NCBI GenBank assembly: GCA_963830385.1
Contig: CAWHMD010000005.1
Coordinates: 1,178,001-1,242,000 of the forward strand
Length of the DNA stretch: 64,000 bases
Reading direction: 5' to 3'
Source: Bog-532 sp963830385
Lineage (GTDB): Bacteria; Actinomycetota; Actinomycetes; Streptosporangiales; Streptosporangiaceae
In this document: positions 24,233 to 33,983 of the stretch, one piece after another
How positions within the stretch are numbered: the stretch's first letter is position 1
How the letters are laid out: every line of letters starts with the position of its first letter
Made by a program: the position numbers and the translations under genes
The notes under the pieces: generated by a model
Told to the model about the DNA's origin: nothing
The model's database searches: none
The model's input: only the letters and a program-made list of their open reading frames with translations

Positions 24233-25765
24233 GTGGACGACGAACAGCGGTATCGGGCGGCGGCCAGCAAGGACGCGCGCTTCGACGGGGTGTTCTTCAT
24301 CGGGGTGACGTCCACCGGGATCTACTGCCGGCCCAGCTGCCCGGCGATCATGCCGAAGCGGGCCAACATGCGCTTCTACCGGAGCGCGGCGGCGGCCCAG
24401 GAGGCCGGGTTCCGGGCCTGCAAGCGGTGCCGGCCGGACGCCTCGCCGGGGTCGCCGGAGTGGAACATCCGGGCCGACGTGGCCGCCCGGGCGATGCGGC
24501 TGATCGCGGACGGGGCGGTGGACCGGGACGGCGTGACCGGGCTGGCCGAACGGCTGGGCTACAGCGAGCGGCAGGTCAACCGGGCAGTGACGGCGGAGCT
24601 GGGGGCCGGCCCGCTGGCGCTGGCGCGGGCCCAGCGGGCGCAGACCGCACGGTTGCTGACCGAGACGACCACGCTGCCGCTGTCTGAGATCGCGTTCGCG
24701 GCCGGGTTCGCGAGCATCCGGCAGTTCAACGCGACGATGCGCGAGGTGTTCGCGCTCACCCCCAGCGAGCTGCGGGAACGGGCCGCGCGGGGCCGGCCAG
24801 GGGAGCTGCCCGGGCCGGGCACGATCCGGCTGCGGCTGGCCTACCGGCCGCCGATCGACCTGGAGCGGTTGCTCCGGTTCCTGGCCGCCCGGGCCATCCC
24901 CGGGGTGGAGGACGTCACCGATGGCTGTTACCGCCGGACGCTGACGCTGCCCAACGGGGTTGGACTGGTCGCGCTGCGGGCTGGGACTGACGGGGCTGGT
25001 GGGGCGCGTGGGGCTGGTGGGGCGCGTGGTGGCGCTGGGGCGGCGTTTGTTGAGTGTGAGCTGCAGCTGGAGGACCTGAAGGACCTGGCGCCGGCGGTGC
25101 AGCGGTGCCGGCGGCTGCTGGACCTGGACGCCGATCCGGACACCGTGGCGGGCTTCCTGGCGGGCAGCGAGCTGCTGCGGCCGCTGGTCCGGGCCTGCCC
25201 CGGGCGGCGGGTGCCGGGGCACGTGGACGGCGCCGAGCTGGCGCTGCGGGCGGTGCTCGGCCAGCAGGTGTCGGTGGCGGCCGCCCGGCGGCTGGGCGCC
25301 CGGCTGACCGACGTCTACGGCAAGCCGGTGGGTCACCTGCCGGGCAGCCCGGTGGCGGCGCTGACGCACTGTTTCCCGGACCCGGACACGATCGGGGCCG
25401 CCGACCCCGATTCGCTGCCGATGCCGCGGGCCCGGGCGCGGGCGCTGGTCGGGCTGGCCGCGGCGCTCGCGTCGGGCGACGTCAGCCTGGACCCGGGCGC
25501 GGACCGGGACGAGGCCGAACGGCGGTTGCTGGCGCTGCCGGGGATCGGCCCGTGGACGACCGGCTACATCCGGATGCGGGCGCTGTCCGACCCCGACGCG
25601 TTCATGCCGGCGGACGTCGGCGTACGGCACGGCCTGGCTGCGCTGGGCGCACCGTCGCAGCCCGAGGCGGCCGCCCGCCAGGCCGAGAGCTGGCGGCCGT
25701 GGCGGTCCTACGCACTGCAGCACCTGTGGGCCCAGCTCGAAAAGGCCCAGCTCGAAAAGGCCTAG
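24233..25765 (+). CDS. alkA: Ada-type regulator fused to AlkA DNA-3-methyladenine glycosylase II
   Basis: 510 residues. Order: an Ada N-terminal zinc domain (Cys32, Cys36, Cys63, Cys66) that senses methyl phosphotriesters; an AraC-type HTH (about 85-185); an AlkA N-terminal domain; and a helix-hairpin-helix glycosylase with ALPGIGPWTTGYI and the catalytic Asp in FMPADVGVRHG. It thus joins sensing, gene activation and excision of alkylated bases. A Gly/Ala-rich stretch at about 247-267 is a species-specific insert. The ogt gene follows 17 bases later, giving an adaptive-response operon. Confidence 0.95.
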   Translation: MDDEQRYRAAASKDARFDGVFFIGVTSTGIYCRPSCPAIMPKRANMRFYRSAAAAQEAGFRACKRCRPDASPGSPEWNIRADVAARAMRLIADGAVDRDGVTGLAERLGYSERQVNRAVTAELGAGPLALARAQRAQTARLLTETTTLPLSEIAFAAGFASIRQFNATMREVFALTPSELRERAARGRPGELPGPGTIRLRLAYRPPIDLERLLRFLAARAIPGVEDVTDGCYRRTLTLPNGVGLVALRAGTDGAGGARGAGGARGGAGAAFVECELQLEDLKDLAPAVQRCRRLLDLDADPDTVAGFLAGSELLRPLVRACPGRRVPGHVDGAELALRAVLGQQVSVAAARRLGARLTDVYGKPVGHLPGSPVAALTHCFPDPDTIGAADPDSLPMPRARARALVGLAAALASGDVSLDPGADRDEAERRLLALPGIGPWTTGYIRMRALSDPDAFMPADVGVRHGLAALGAPSQPEAAARQAESWRPWRSYALQHLWAQLEKAQLEKA

Positions 25766-25782
25766 CCGGAGAAGGAGACGTC

Positions 25783-26331
25783 ATGAGCGATCCGTTCGTC
25801 CCACCGGACGCCGACGCGCAGCACTACTACACCCAGGTCGGCTCCCCTATCGGGCAGCTGCTCCTGATCGGCCGGGCCGACGCCCTGACCGGGCTTTACA
25901 TGCTGGGCGGACCGCACGGCAGCAACGTCGAGGTGCCGCCGGGGGCACGCCGCGACGAGGCCGTCTTCGCGACGGTGGCGGGGCAGCTGGAGGCCTACTT
26001 CGAGGACGGGCTGACCGAGTTCGACGTGCCGCTCTCCCCCACCGGGTCGCCGTTCCAGCTGGAGGTGTGGGCCGAGCTGACCCGCATCCCCTACGGCACC
26101 ACGATCAGCTACGGCGAGCTGGCCAGGCGGATCGGCAAGCCGCTGTCATCGTCGCGGGCGGTCGGCGCGGCCAACGGCCAGAACCCGATCTCGGTCATCG
26201 TGCCCTGCCACCGGGTCATCGGCGCCGACGGCAGCCTGACCGGCTACGGCGGCGGGCTGGACCGCAAGGAGACGTTGCTGCGGCTGGAGGAGGCCCCGGC
26301 CATGATTGCCCTGGACGCCACCCTCTGGTAA
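25783..26331 (+). CDS. ogt: Methylated-DNA-protein cysteine methyltransferase
   Basis: Transfers the alkyl group from O6-alkylguanine to its own Cys. 182 residues. The active-site motif is VIVPCHRVIG and the DNA-binding helix is SSSRAVGAANGQNP. ATG 25783 follows GAAGGAG by six bases. Its position right behind the Ada-AlkA fusion suggests joint induction by alkylation damage. Confidence 0.96.
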   Translation: MSDPFVPPDADAQHYYTQVGSPIGQLLLIGRADALTGLYMLGGPHGSNVEVPPGARRDEAVFATVAGQLEAYFEDGLTEFDVPLSPTGSPFQLEVWAELTRIPYGTTISYGELARRIGKPLSSSRAVGAANGQNPISVIVPCHRVIGADGSLTGYGGGLDRKETLLRLEEAPAMIALDATLW

Positions 26332-26368
26332 CCCGCCAGCGGCCGCACCGGCTCTAAACTGGGGCTCC

Positions 26369-26875
26369 ATGGCGCTGATGGACGAACGGGACTGGTACGC
26401 CTCGCTGGCCACGATGTACGGGTCGGCGGCGGCGCTGATCGCCGACAGCGACGGCCCGTCACCCCGCTTCCTGCTGGTCAAGCCGAACTACCGGGATCAC
26501 TGGTCGCTGCCGGGCGGCATCCTCGAGCACGGTGAGCCGCCGCACGTGGGCTGTTTCCGCGAGGTCGAGGAAGAGCTGGGCCTGTCCCGGGCCGTCGGGC
26601 GGCTGCTGGTCGCGGGCTGGACCGCTCCCGAGGGACCGCGGCCCCGGCCGATCGTCAGCTACATCTTCGACGGCGGCGTGCTGACCGACCCCAGCACGAT
26701 CCGGCTGCAGAAAGAAGAGCTGGACGAGTGGCGGTTCGTGGCGCCCGCCGATTTCGGCGCCTACCTGCCGTCGTTCATGGCCGACCGGGTCCTGGCGGCG
26801 GCGACCGCCTGGTCGACCGGGACCGCGGTCTACCTGCCGGCCGAGAACCCCGTCGGCGACTACCCCAACGAGTGA
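26369..26875 (+). CDS. NUDIX hydrolase
   Basis: 168 residues. The NUDIX box is complete: GGILEHGEPPHVGCFREV followed by EEELGL. NUDIX enzymes cleave nucleoside diphosphates linked to another group; the substrate cannot be told. ATG 26369 has no strong ribosome binding site. It lies 37 bases after ogt and could be a house-cleaning partner of the repair genes. Confidence 0.92.
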   Translation: MALMDERDWYASLATMYGSAAALIADSDGPSPRFLLVKPNYRDHWSLPGGILEHGEPPHVGCFREVEEELGLSRAVGRLLVAGWTAPEGPRPRPIVSYIFDGGVLTDPSTIRLQKEELDEWRFVAPADFGAYLPSFMADRVLAAATAWSTGTAVYLPAENPVGDYPNE

Positions 26876-27011
26876 CGTTTGACCTGGTCTTTAACGGTCC
26901 CGGTGCCGCCCGCCGATCGTGACCGTATCCAGAAGTTCTGCAGGAGATCGATACCGGGCGCGGCTAGCGTCATGGGTACGGGGCTCAACACATTCGGGGC
27001 GACACCTACCT

Positions 27012-27932
27012 ATGACCACACTCCATGCTGAGCTGTGCCTGCAGGCCAGCTCGCGGGCGACCTTTGCCCGGCTGGCCCGGGACTGGCTGATCGGGGGCCG
27101 TTCCCGGCTGTTCGCGGAACTGGACCGGGTGCTGAGCACGGCCGGGCCGGCCGCGGAAGCACCCGAAGACGACGCGCCGTGGGGGCGGCCGGGCGGCGTC
27201 TGGGCCCGGCTGCTGGTCCGCCAGCAGCCGCAGGCCGTCGGCGGGGTCAGCACGCCCTACTCCCAGCGGGCCTGGCGGCGCACGCTGGACGGGCTCGAAC
27301 GCAGCCACCCGTTCCTGGTCCGGCTGGAGATGACGCCGCTCGGCCCGGACGGCCACCCGGTGGCGGCCGAGCCGGCCGTGCTGTCGGTGCAGCGCAGCCA
27401 GCATGACCCGCGCTGGGCCCGGTTCGAGGCGCAGGCCCCGGCTGACCTGGCCGGGCGGCCGGGCGCGGCGGCGGCCGACGGGCCGCTGGCCTGGATGGAC
27501 TTCCTGCGGGAGCAGGCCGTCGCCGTGGGCGCGGACTACGGGCACGTCAGCGACGACGCGACCAGCTCTGGGACCGCGCTGGAGCGGGCCGTGCGCGGGG
27601 CCGCCGCCGAGCCGCCGGGCATCCCTCGCTGCCGGGAGGTGCTGCGCGGGTACTCCTGGGTGACGATCGTGGCCCGCCCGCTGGTGGCCCGGCTCGGCGG
27701 GGCCGCGGCGCTGGCCGCGTCCGGCTGTTTCAGCGAGGTCAGCCCGCTGCCGGGCGGGCCGGTGCTGGTGCGGGCCACGCCGGCGCTGGAGGACTACCGC
27801 GGATCGGCCGTGCGCCGGGCGTTCGGCGTGCTGGCGCCGGTGCTGCTGCCCGGCCGGCCGGATGCGGAGGCGGTCTCGGGGAGCCCGGTCCGGCTGGTCC
27901 TGGATGCTGACGCGAGCCGGGCGCCCTCGTAG
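27012..27932 (+). CDS. Uncharacterised protein
   Basis: 306 residues from ATG 27012. Soluble, Ala/Arg-rich, no signal peptide or membrane helix, no catalytic motif that I recognise. The C-terminal part (VLRGYSWVTIVARPLVARLGG to PVLVRATP) looks like a compact alpha/beta domain somewhat reminiscent of DUF3396-like proteins, but I would not assign it. Eleven bases separate it from the broken membrane-protein gene downstream. Confidence 0.65.
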   Translation: MTTLHAELCLQASSRATFARLARDWLIGGRSRLFAELDRVLSTAGPAAEAPEDDAPWGRPGGVWARLLVRQQPQAVGGVSTPYSQRAWRRTLDGLERSHPFLVRLEMTPLGPDGHPVAAEPAVLSVQRSQHDPRWARFEAQAPADLAGRPGAAAADGPLAWMDFLREQAVAVGADYGHVSDDATSSGTALERAVRGAAAEPPGIPRCREVLRGYSWVTIVARPLVARLGGAAALAASGCFSEVSPLPGGPVLVRATPALEDYRGSAVRRAFGVLAPVLLPGRPDAEAVSGSPVRLVLDADASRAPS

Positions 27933-27943
27933 AATTCCCGGTT

Positions 27944-29316
27944 GTGTCGGACAGCTCGCCGTGGCGCATCAGCTGGTCGGAACCGGCGCTGCTGCGGGCC
28001 GTCCGGGCCACGCTGGTGGTGCCCGGGCTGTTCGCGCTGACGTTCAAGGTCATCGGCGACCAGCAGATGACCCTGTTCGCCACGTTCGGCGGGTTCGCCA
28101 CGCTGCTGTTCGCCAACTTCGGCGGCACCCGGCGCGACAAGCTCACCGCCCACCTGGGGCTGGCCGTGGCCGGCAGTCTCGCGCTGATCATCGGGACGCT
28201 GGTCAGCGGGATCACCTGGCTGGCGGCGCTGGTCACGATCCCGGTCGCGTTCGCCATCTTCTTCGCCGGGGTGATCGGCCCGAACGCGGCGGGCGGAGTG
28301 AACGGCGCGCTGCTCGGTTACGTGCTGCCGGTGGCCTCGGCGGGCGGCGCCGCCACGATCGGCCCCCGGCTGGCGGGCTGGTGACTGGCCTCGGTGGTCG
28401 GCACCGCGGCGGTGCTGCTGCTGTCGCCCAAGAGCCCCGGCGACCGGCTGCGAGCCACCCCGGCCGACCTGGACGCGATCCTGGCGGCCCGGCAGGCGCT
28501 GCTGGACACGTTCGCCGCCACCCCCTACCGGCCGACCGGGCTGGCCACCGCCGACCAGGCCATGGCCAACGTGGTGCAGGCGCTGGAGTGGTCGGCGTCG
28601 CTGGTCGGTGAGGTCATCAAGGGCCACAGCGACCTCAGCCACGCGGCCCCGGCCGACCGGGACCTGCTGAGCACGGCGGCCGGCACGTTCGACACCACCG
28701 CCGCGCTGCTGTCCGGCCAGGACGCGCGGCCCGACTTCGCCCGGCTGCGAGCGGCCCGGGAGGCCAGCAACGCCCCACCAGCATCAGCTCACCGGCGAAC
28801 CGGAGGCGGTGCGGGTGGCGGCCGGCCAGGCGTTCTACGCCCAGATCATCGCGGTGGCCGCCCGCAGCGCCGTCGCCGACGCGCCCTCGGCTGTGTGGTC
28901 AGCCTGGTCATCGGGGTGCTGTTCTGGCCGCGGGGGCGGCCGCGGTGGTCGGCGACGACCTGGCCGACGCCTTCCGCCGGGGCGCCGCCTACCTGGAGCA
29001 GGCGGCGGTGGCCACCCCGGCCGCCTTCCCGCCGCTCGCCCCGGTCGAGCTGGCCGGCCCGGCCGCCGCGAACGGGCGTCCGGGCCCGGGCCAGCCGGTC
29101 GCGGTGGCGGCCGAACAGGACGTGGCCGTCGCCGAGAAGCTGCTCGCGGCCAGCGCGGAGAGCCTGGTGACGCCGGCCGGCCCCACAGCCCCCAGGCCGG
29201 GGACGCGGCTGCTGTGGGTCCACGAGCACCTGAAGAACCTCAGCGAGAAGACCCACACGATCAGCGGGCCGGCGGTCCGGGTGGCCGAGCTGCGGCGCAC
29301 CCCCTGGTGGCGGTGA
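27944..29316 (+). pseudogene. FUSC-type integral membrane protein, broken by a stop and three frame changes
   Basis: Starts MSDSSPWRISWSEPALLRAVRA with six hydrophobic segments typical of FUSC/aromatic-acid-exporter-like proteins. An in-frame TGA at 28382-28384 interrupts GPRLAGW-LASVVGTAAV. The frame then changes near 28775 (CCCC run), near 28885 (CCC) and near 28932 (GGGGG run). The pieces join into one plausible protein ending in HTISGPAVRVAELRRTPWWR at 29316. With four lesions it is unlikely to make the full protein unless the sequence is faulty. Confidence 0.8.
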
Positions 29317-29328
29317 GCCCGGCGCCGG

Positions 29329-31248
29329 TCAGCCGGTCTGCCAGTAGACGTTGTAGTGCTCGTGCTGGGTGCGGGCGATCGGGCGCAGGGTGACGTCCCG
29401 CCCGTCGGCCCGCGCGGTCCAGCCGAGGTCCGCGCCCGCGGCCCGGGTGAGCGAGCCGGAGGCCAGCCGGGGCATGGCGGTGCCGGCGTCGGTGCCGTAG
29501 CCGCCGGCCAGCACGATCGGGCCGTAGCGGGCCGCCTGTACGGCCGGCCGGTCGGGGGTGGCCGCCAGGTCCAGCCGCATCGGCAGCGTGACGTCGAGGA
29601 CGTCACCGCTCTGCCAGACCCGGTCGACCGCCAGCCAGCCGCCCGCCCGGGTGCTGACCGGCAGCGGCTGCCCGTTCAGCCGGGCCTGCGGTGGCCCGGC
29701 CGTCCAGCCGGGCACCCGCACCCGCAACGTCATCCGGGCCAGGCCGCTGACCACCTCGATCCGGGTCTGCGGCTGGTCCGGGAAGGCGGTGCTCTGGCGC
29801 AGCCGGATCTGCCGGTCGGTGCACGTCACCTCGGACGGCACGAACAGGTTGACGTAGATGCCAGCGTCGTCACGCGAGTAGATCGTGTCGGCGAACTTGG
29901 CCTGGGTCTCCATCCCGGTGGCGGTGTCGCAGGTGAACGTGTCGTAGTTGGTGGCGTAGACGTCCGGGTCGCCGCCCGGGAAGTAGTTCAGCGGCTGCTG
30001 CTTGAACGAGCCGGGTGACAGGCCGGTGTAGTAGATGTTGAAGCCGTGCGGTGAGTCCGGGTCCTGCTCGCCGAGCATCTGGTTGAACAGCGCCCGCTCG
30101 TAGTAGTCGAGCAGGTCGGTGCGGTCCTGCTGGTGGAAGTGCAGCAGCCGGGTCAGCTTGAGCAGGTTGTAGGTGGCGCAGTTCTCGCAGGTGTAGTTGG
30201 ACAGCGCGGCGGCGACGACGCCGGGGGCGTCGAAGTGCTCGTGGTCGCCGACCCCGCCGATCACGTAGCTGTGGTGCCGGACCACCATCTCCCAGAAGTT
30301 GACGGCGATGGCGTGGTAGCGGTCGTTACCGGTCTCCTCCCACAGCCGGAGGAACGAGATGACCTTGGGGACGGTCACGTTGGCCTGCAGCCCGGCCAGC
30401 CGGTCCTGGCCGCGCGCCATCGGGTCCAGCACCCGCGCGTGGTAGAACCGCCCGGCGGTGACCAGGTACTGGTGGTTGCCGGTGATCGAGTACAGGTTGA
30501 CCAGCGACTCGGGCAGGCCGCCGTACTCCACGTCGAGCACCCGCTGCATGTGGTCGTAGCTGAGGCGGCCGGTCCGCCAGCCCACCCAGTCGGCCAGGCC
30601 GATGGCGGTCTCCAGGGCGGTCTCGTCCCCCGCCAGCTGGTACTGGTCGATGAACCCGGCCAGGTACTTGTGGATCATGTAGTACGGCGACCAGATCGGC
30701 TGGCCGGCCTCCAGCCGGTCGAAGTACTCCTCCGGGAAGGCCGACAGGTAGCCGGGGTTGAAGCCGGCCGCCGCCGCCCGGCCCTGCAGCGCGGCCAGTT
30801 GCCGGACGATGTACCGGCCCTTGTCGCGGGCGTCCGGGTCGCCGGTGCTGGCCCAGGTCAGGGCCAGGGCGGACATGAGGTGGCCGGTGTCGTGCCCGCG
30901 GACCTGCGACCCGGGCGCCTCCCAGCCGCCGCAGGCCGCCCCCTGCGGGTCCAGCCCGTAGTTGATACGGAACGACCGCAGCAGCCGGTCGGCGTCCAGG
31001 AACAGCAGATAGTCGGTGTTGCGGCGCTGGTTAGCGGCGAACGCGCCCGGCCCCAGCTTGACCTGGTTCAGCGGGAAGGCCCTGGTCAGCCCGGCCGTAC
31101 CGTCGGGCGCGTAGCCGGTCATGGCCGGGATGCGGGCGGGCGGGGGGACCTGGAGCGCGTCCCCGTGGGCGGCCGTCCCCAGGGCGGCGACGCCCAGCCC
31201 GGCCGCCGCGGCGGTCAGGAATGTCCTCCGGTTCGGCTGGCCGACCAC
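29329..31248 (-). CDS. Tat-exported GH127-family glycoside hydrolase (DUF1680)
   Basis: 639 residues from GTG 31246-31248. A twin-arginine signal (NRRTFLTAAAAGLGVAALG) predicts folded export. The catalytic barrel shows GHDTGHLMSALAL, YYMIHKYLAGFIDQYQ and the zinc/active-site stretch CENCATYNLLKL (Cys354, Glu355, Cys357). The second cysteine region, Cys-Cys in characterised beta-L-arabinofuranosidases, is Cys440-Asp441 here (FTCDTATGMET). Probable role: removing terminal arabinofuranose from plant or cell-wall glycans. No transporter is near. The frame runs open far upstream, antisense to other genes, but the Tat signal fixes the start. Confidence 0.88.
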   Translation of the reverse strand: MVGQPNRRTFLTAAAAGLGVAALGTAAHGDALQVPPPARIPAMTGYAPDGTAGLTRAFPLNQVKLGPGAFAANQRRNTDYLLFLDADRLLRSFRINYGLDPQGAACGGWEAPGSQVRGHDTGHLMSALALTWASTGDPDARDKGRYIVRQLAALQGRAAAAGFNPGYLSAFPEEYFDRLEAGQPIWSPYYMIHKYLAGFIDQYQLAGDETALETAIGLADWVGWRTGRLSYDHMQRVLDVEYGGLPESLVNLYSITGNHQYLVTAGRFYHARVLDPMARGQDRLAGLQANVTVPKVISFLRLWEETGNDRYHAIAVNFWEMVVRHHSYVIGGVGDHEHFDAPGVVAAALSNYTCENCATYNLLKLTRLLHFHQQDRTDLLDYYERALFNQMLGEQDPDSPHGFNIYYTGLSPGSFKQQPLNYFPGGDPDVYATNYDTFTCDTATGMETQAKFADTIYSRDDAGIYVNLFVPSEVTCTDRQIRLRQSTAFPDQPQTRIEVVSGLARMTLRVRVPGWTAGPPQARLNGQPLPVSTRAGGWLAVDRVWQSGDVLDVTLPMRLDLAATPDRPAVQAARYGPIVLAGGYGTDAGTAMPRLASGSLTRAAGADLGWTARADGRDVTLRPIARTQHEHYNVYWQTG

Positions 31249-31350
31249 GACCGGATCGTACCTCCGGTCCGGCGCACCCGGTGTGAGGACGCCTCGCGGT
31301 GGTAGTAGGAGCGGACCGGGAACGCGGGCAACCAGCGGAGGGTGGAGCAG

Positions 31351-32217
31351 ATGGGTGTGCGGGTGCGGCTGAGTGACCAGCTGGAACGCGCGGAGGGACT
31401 CGACCGGGTGGTGGAGCCGCTGCAGCAGGTGGTGCGCAAGCTGCCACCCGGGCGGTTCAAGGACGCGCTGCACGGGGTGTGGCTGGGGCATCCGGTCCAC
31501 CCGGTGCTGGTGCAGCTGCCGGTCGGGGCCTGGATGTCGGCGGCCTTCCTGGACGCCCTCGGCCGCGACGACGACGGTGCCCGCCACCTGATCGGGCTGG
31601 GGCTGCTGGCGTCGGTGCCGGCCGCGCTGGCCGGGAGCGCCGACTGGGCCGAACAGCACGAGCAGCAGTTGCGCACCGGGGTGGTGCACGCGGCCGCCAA
31701 CAGCGCCGCGATCGGCCTGTACGCGGGCTCGCTGCTGGCCCGGGCCCGGCAGCGGGCGGGGCTGGGCAAGGCGCTCGGCTACGCGGGGCTGGCCGCGGTC
31801 GCGGTCGGCGGGCTGCTGGGCGGGGACATCTCCTACCGGCAGGCGGGCGGGGCCAACCACGCCGAGGAGACCCCGCACCTGGTCACGCCGGGCTGGCAGG
31901 ACCTGGTACCGCTGGCCGAACTCACTCCGGGCAAGCCGGGCCAGGTCATGCTCGGGGCCGTGCCGGTCTTCGTGCTCCGGGACGGCGACCAGGTGCACGT
32001 GCTGGCCAACAAGTGCTCGCACCTGTCGGGACCCCTCTCCGACGGAGAGCTGAGCGGGAGCGGCGATGACACCTGCGTCACCTGCCCGTGGCACGGGAGC
32101 GTGTTCCGGCTGCGCGACGGCGCGGTGGTGCACGGCCCGGCCACCGCCGACCAGCCCGCGTTCGCCACCCGGATCGAGGCCGGAATCGTCCAGGTCTGCC
32201 TGCCGGACGCCGGTTGA
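31351..32217 (+). CDS. DUF2231 membrane domain fused to Rieske 2Fe-2S domain
   Basis: 288 residues. The N-terminal part, with GHPVHPVLVQLPVGAWM and about four hydrophobic helices, is a DUF2231 domain. The C-terminal part is a Rieske domain with the cluster ligands in CSHLSGPLSDG and CPWHGSVF. It probably passes electrons at the membrane, partner unknown. ATG 31351 follows GGAGGG; a GTG at 31342 is less likely because it overlaps the ribosome binding site. Divergent from the GH127 gene. Confidence 0.9.
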   Translation: MGVRVRLSDQLERAEGLDRVVEPLQQVVRKLPPGRFKDALHGVWLGHPVHPVLVQLPVGAWMSAAFLDALGRDDDGARHLIGLGLLASVPAALAGSADWAEQHEQQLRTGVVHAAANSAAIGLYAGSLLARARQRAGLGKALGYAGLAAVAVGGLLGGDISYRQAGGANHAEETPHLVTPGWQDLVPLAELTPGKPGQVMLGAVPVFVLRDGDQVHVLANKCSHLSGPLSDGELSGSGDDTCVTCPWHGSVFRLRDGAVVHGPATADQPAFATRIEAGIVQVCLPDAG

Positions 32218-32259
32218 TTCGGGCTGGTAGGAATGCGTCCGGCTGGGTAGCTGCGGGCC

Positions 32260-33243
32260 GTGATTATCGCCCCTGACGTGCCAGAAGGCTGGGAAGAGAC
32301 GGCGCGCGCGTTCACCGCCGCGGTCGACTCGGGACAACTGGAGCTGCCGCTGCCCGGCCACGGGCGGACCCGGGTGCGCTGGGCCGCGCTGGCCGGGCTG
32401 GCCGAGTCCGACCTGTCGCTGGGTCGGCTGGCCGAGGGCCACGCCGACGCGGTGGCCATCCTCGACGAGCTCGGCGGCCCCACTCCCCCGGCCGGCAGCC
32501 GGTGGGGCGTCTGGGCGGCGATGCCGCCCGGGCCCAGCCTGGCCGCCACCGGCCACGACGGCCGCTGGTGGCTGGACGGCACCAAGCAGTACTGCTCGGG
32601 CGCCCGGGTCTGCACGCACGTACTGGTCACGGCCCAGGCTCCGGACGGGGTGCGGCTGTTCGTGGCCGAGGTCGCGGCCTACGGCGTGCGGCCGGTGCCG
32701 GGGACCTGGCCCGCGGTCGGCATGGCGGGCAGCGACACCCTCGACGTCCGGTTCAGCCGGGTGCCGGCCGAGCCGGTCGGGCCCCCCAACGGGTATGTGA
32801 ACCGGCCCGGCTTCGCGCACGGCGGCGCCGGGGTGGCCGCCTGCTGGTACGGGGGCGCCCGCGGGGTGGCCCGGACGCTGCTGACCACCGCCCGGCGGCG
32901 GGACATCGGCCCGCACGGGTTCGCCCACCTGGGCGCCGTCGACATCGCGCTCCGGACCGCGTCGGCGGCGCTGGAACAGGCCGCCGACGAGATCGACGGC
33001 GACCCCCTGGACCGCAAGGACGCCGGCCCGCGGCGGGCGCTGCGGGTCCGCACGCTGACCGAGGCGGTCGCGACCGAGGTGCTGGAGCGGGTGGGGCGGG
33101 CGCTCGGGGCCGGCCCGCTCGGCCACGACGCCGGGCACAGCCGGCGGGTGGCCGACCTCACCGTCTACCTGCGGCAGCACCACGCCGAACGAGACCTGGA
33201 GCAGCTCGGACGGCTGCTGGCGACGGAGGGAAACCCCTGGTGA
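32260..33243 (+). CDS. Acyl-CoA dehydrogenase-like flavoprotein
   Basis: 327 residues, shorter than the usual 380. The flavin/substrate strand DGTKQYCSGARVCTHVLVTA and the C-terminal LTVYLRQHHAERDLEQLGRLL are family features. The middle is compressed. It probably uses FAD on an acyl thioester or related substrate. It is the first gene of a tight four-gene operon; its TGA overlaps the next GTG (GTGA). The co-translated deacetylase, methyltransferase and glycosyltransferase suggest a role in making a modified lipid or sugar rather than in beta-oxidation. Confidence 0.8.
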   Translation: MIIAPDVPEGWEETARAFTAAVDSGQLELPLPGHGRTRVRWAALAGLAESDLSLGRLAEGHADAVAILDELGGPTPPAGSRWGVWAAMPPGPSLAATGHDGRWWLDGTKQYCSGARVCTHVLVTAQAPDGVRLFVAEVAAYGVRPVPGTWPAVGMAGSDTLDVRFSRVPAEPVGPPNGYVNRPGFAHGGAGVAACWYGGARGVARTLLTTARRRDIGPHGFAHLGAVDIALRTASAALEQAADEIDGDPLDRKDAGPRRALRVRTLTEAVATEVLERVGRALGAGPLGHDAGHSRRVADLTVYLRQHHAERDLEQLGRLLATEGNPW

Positions 33244-33983
33244 CGCTGATCGAACCGCACCCCATCGACGGGCCCGGGACGGCCGAGGCGGAATGGCGGT
33301 CCTGGCCGCGGCTGCACGAGCTGCCGGCCCTCGACGTGACCGGCTGGCCGAGCGTGGTGGTGGTCGCCGCCCACCCCGACGACGAGGTGCTGGGGGTCGG
33401 CGGGGCGCTGGCGATGGCGGCGGCCGCCGGGGCGCGGATGCGGCTGGTGGCGGTGACCGACGGGGAGGGGTCACACCCGGGCCTGGAAGGAGCCGCGGCC
33501 AACCAGCTGGCCGCCTGCCGGGTGGCCGAGACCGTGGGCGCGCTGCGCGAGCTGGGGGCGCCGGCCGAGATCGTGCGGCTGCGGATGCCGGACACCGGGC
33601 TGGGCCGCCGCGAACCCGAGCTGCGGGACCGGCTGACGGAGCTGGTGGCCGGGTTCGGCGTCTGCCTGGCGCCGTGGGACGGGGACCTGCACGCCGACCA
33701 CGAAACGGCCGGCCGGGCCGCCGCCGACGCCTGCGGCGCTGGCGGGGTGGACCTGCTGACCTACCCGATCTGGGCCTGGCACTGGGCGCATCCGCGGGAC
33801 TCCCGGGTGCCGTGGGACCGGGCCGTCCGGGTGCCGTTGTCGGCCGAGGCGGCCGAGCGCAAACGGGTCGCGATCGACTGCTTCGCCAGCCAGCTGCGGC
33901 CCCGCGGCGAGACGCGGCCGCCGGTGCTGCCGCCGGAGATGGTCGCGCACTTCCTGCGCGACCAGGAAGTGCTGATCAGTTGA
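33240..33983 (+). CDS. PIG-L family zinc deacetylase
   Basis: 247 residues from GTG 33240. The metal motif AAHPDDEVLG and the downstream DLHADHETAGRAA are characteristic of LmbE/PIG-L enzymes that remove acetyl from GlcNAc-type sugars (MshB, Mca, GPI synthesis). Here it is embedded in an operon with a NodS-like methyltransferase and a GT2, so an N-deacetylated sugar intermediate is likely. Overlaps its neighbours by four bases at each end. Confidence 0.9.
   Translation: MTLIEPHPIDGPGTAEAEWRSWPRLHELPALDVTGWPSVVVVAAHPDDEVLGVGGALAMAAAAGARMRLVAVTDGEGSHPGLEGAAANQLAACRVAETVGALRELGAPAEIVRLRMPDTGLGRREPELRDRLTELVAGFGVCLAPWDGDLHADHETAGRAAADACGAGGVDLLTYPIWAWHWAHPRDSRVPWDRAVRVPLSAEAAERKRVAIDCFASQLRPRGETRPPVLPPEMVAHFLRDQEVLIS

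Noticed and set aside
31249..33474. Long open minus-strand extension upstream of the GH127 gene
   Set aside because: It is antisense to the Rieske, acyl-CoA dehydrogenase and PIG-L genes, has a Pro/Arg-rich composition, and the Tat signal at 31248 marks the true start.
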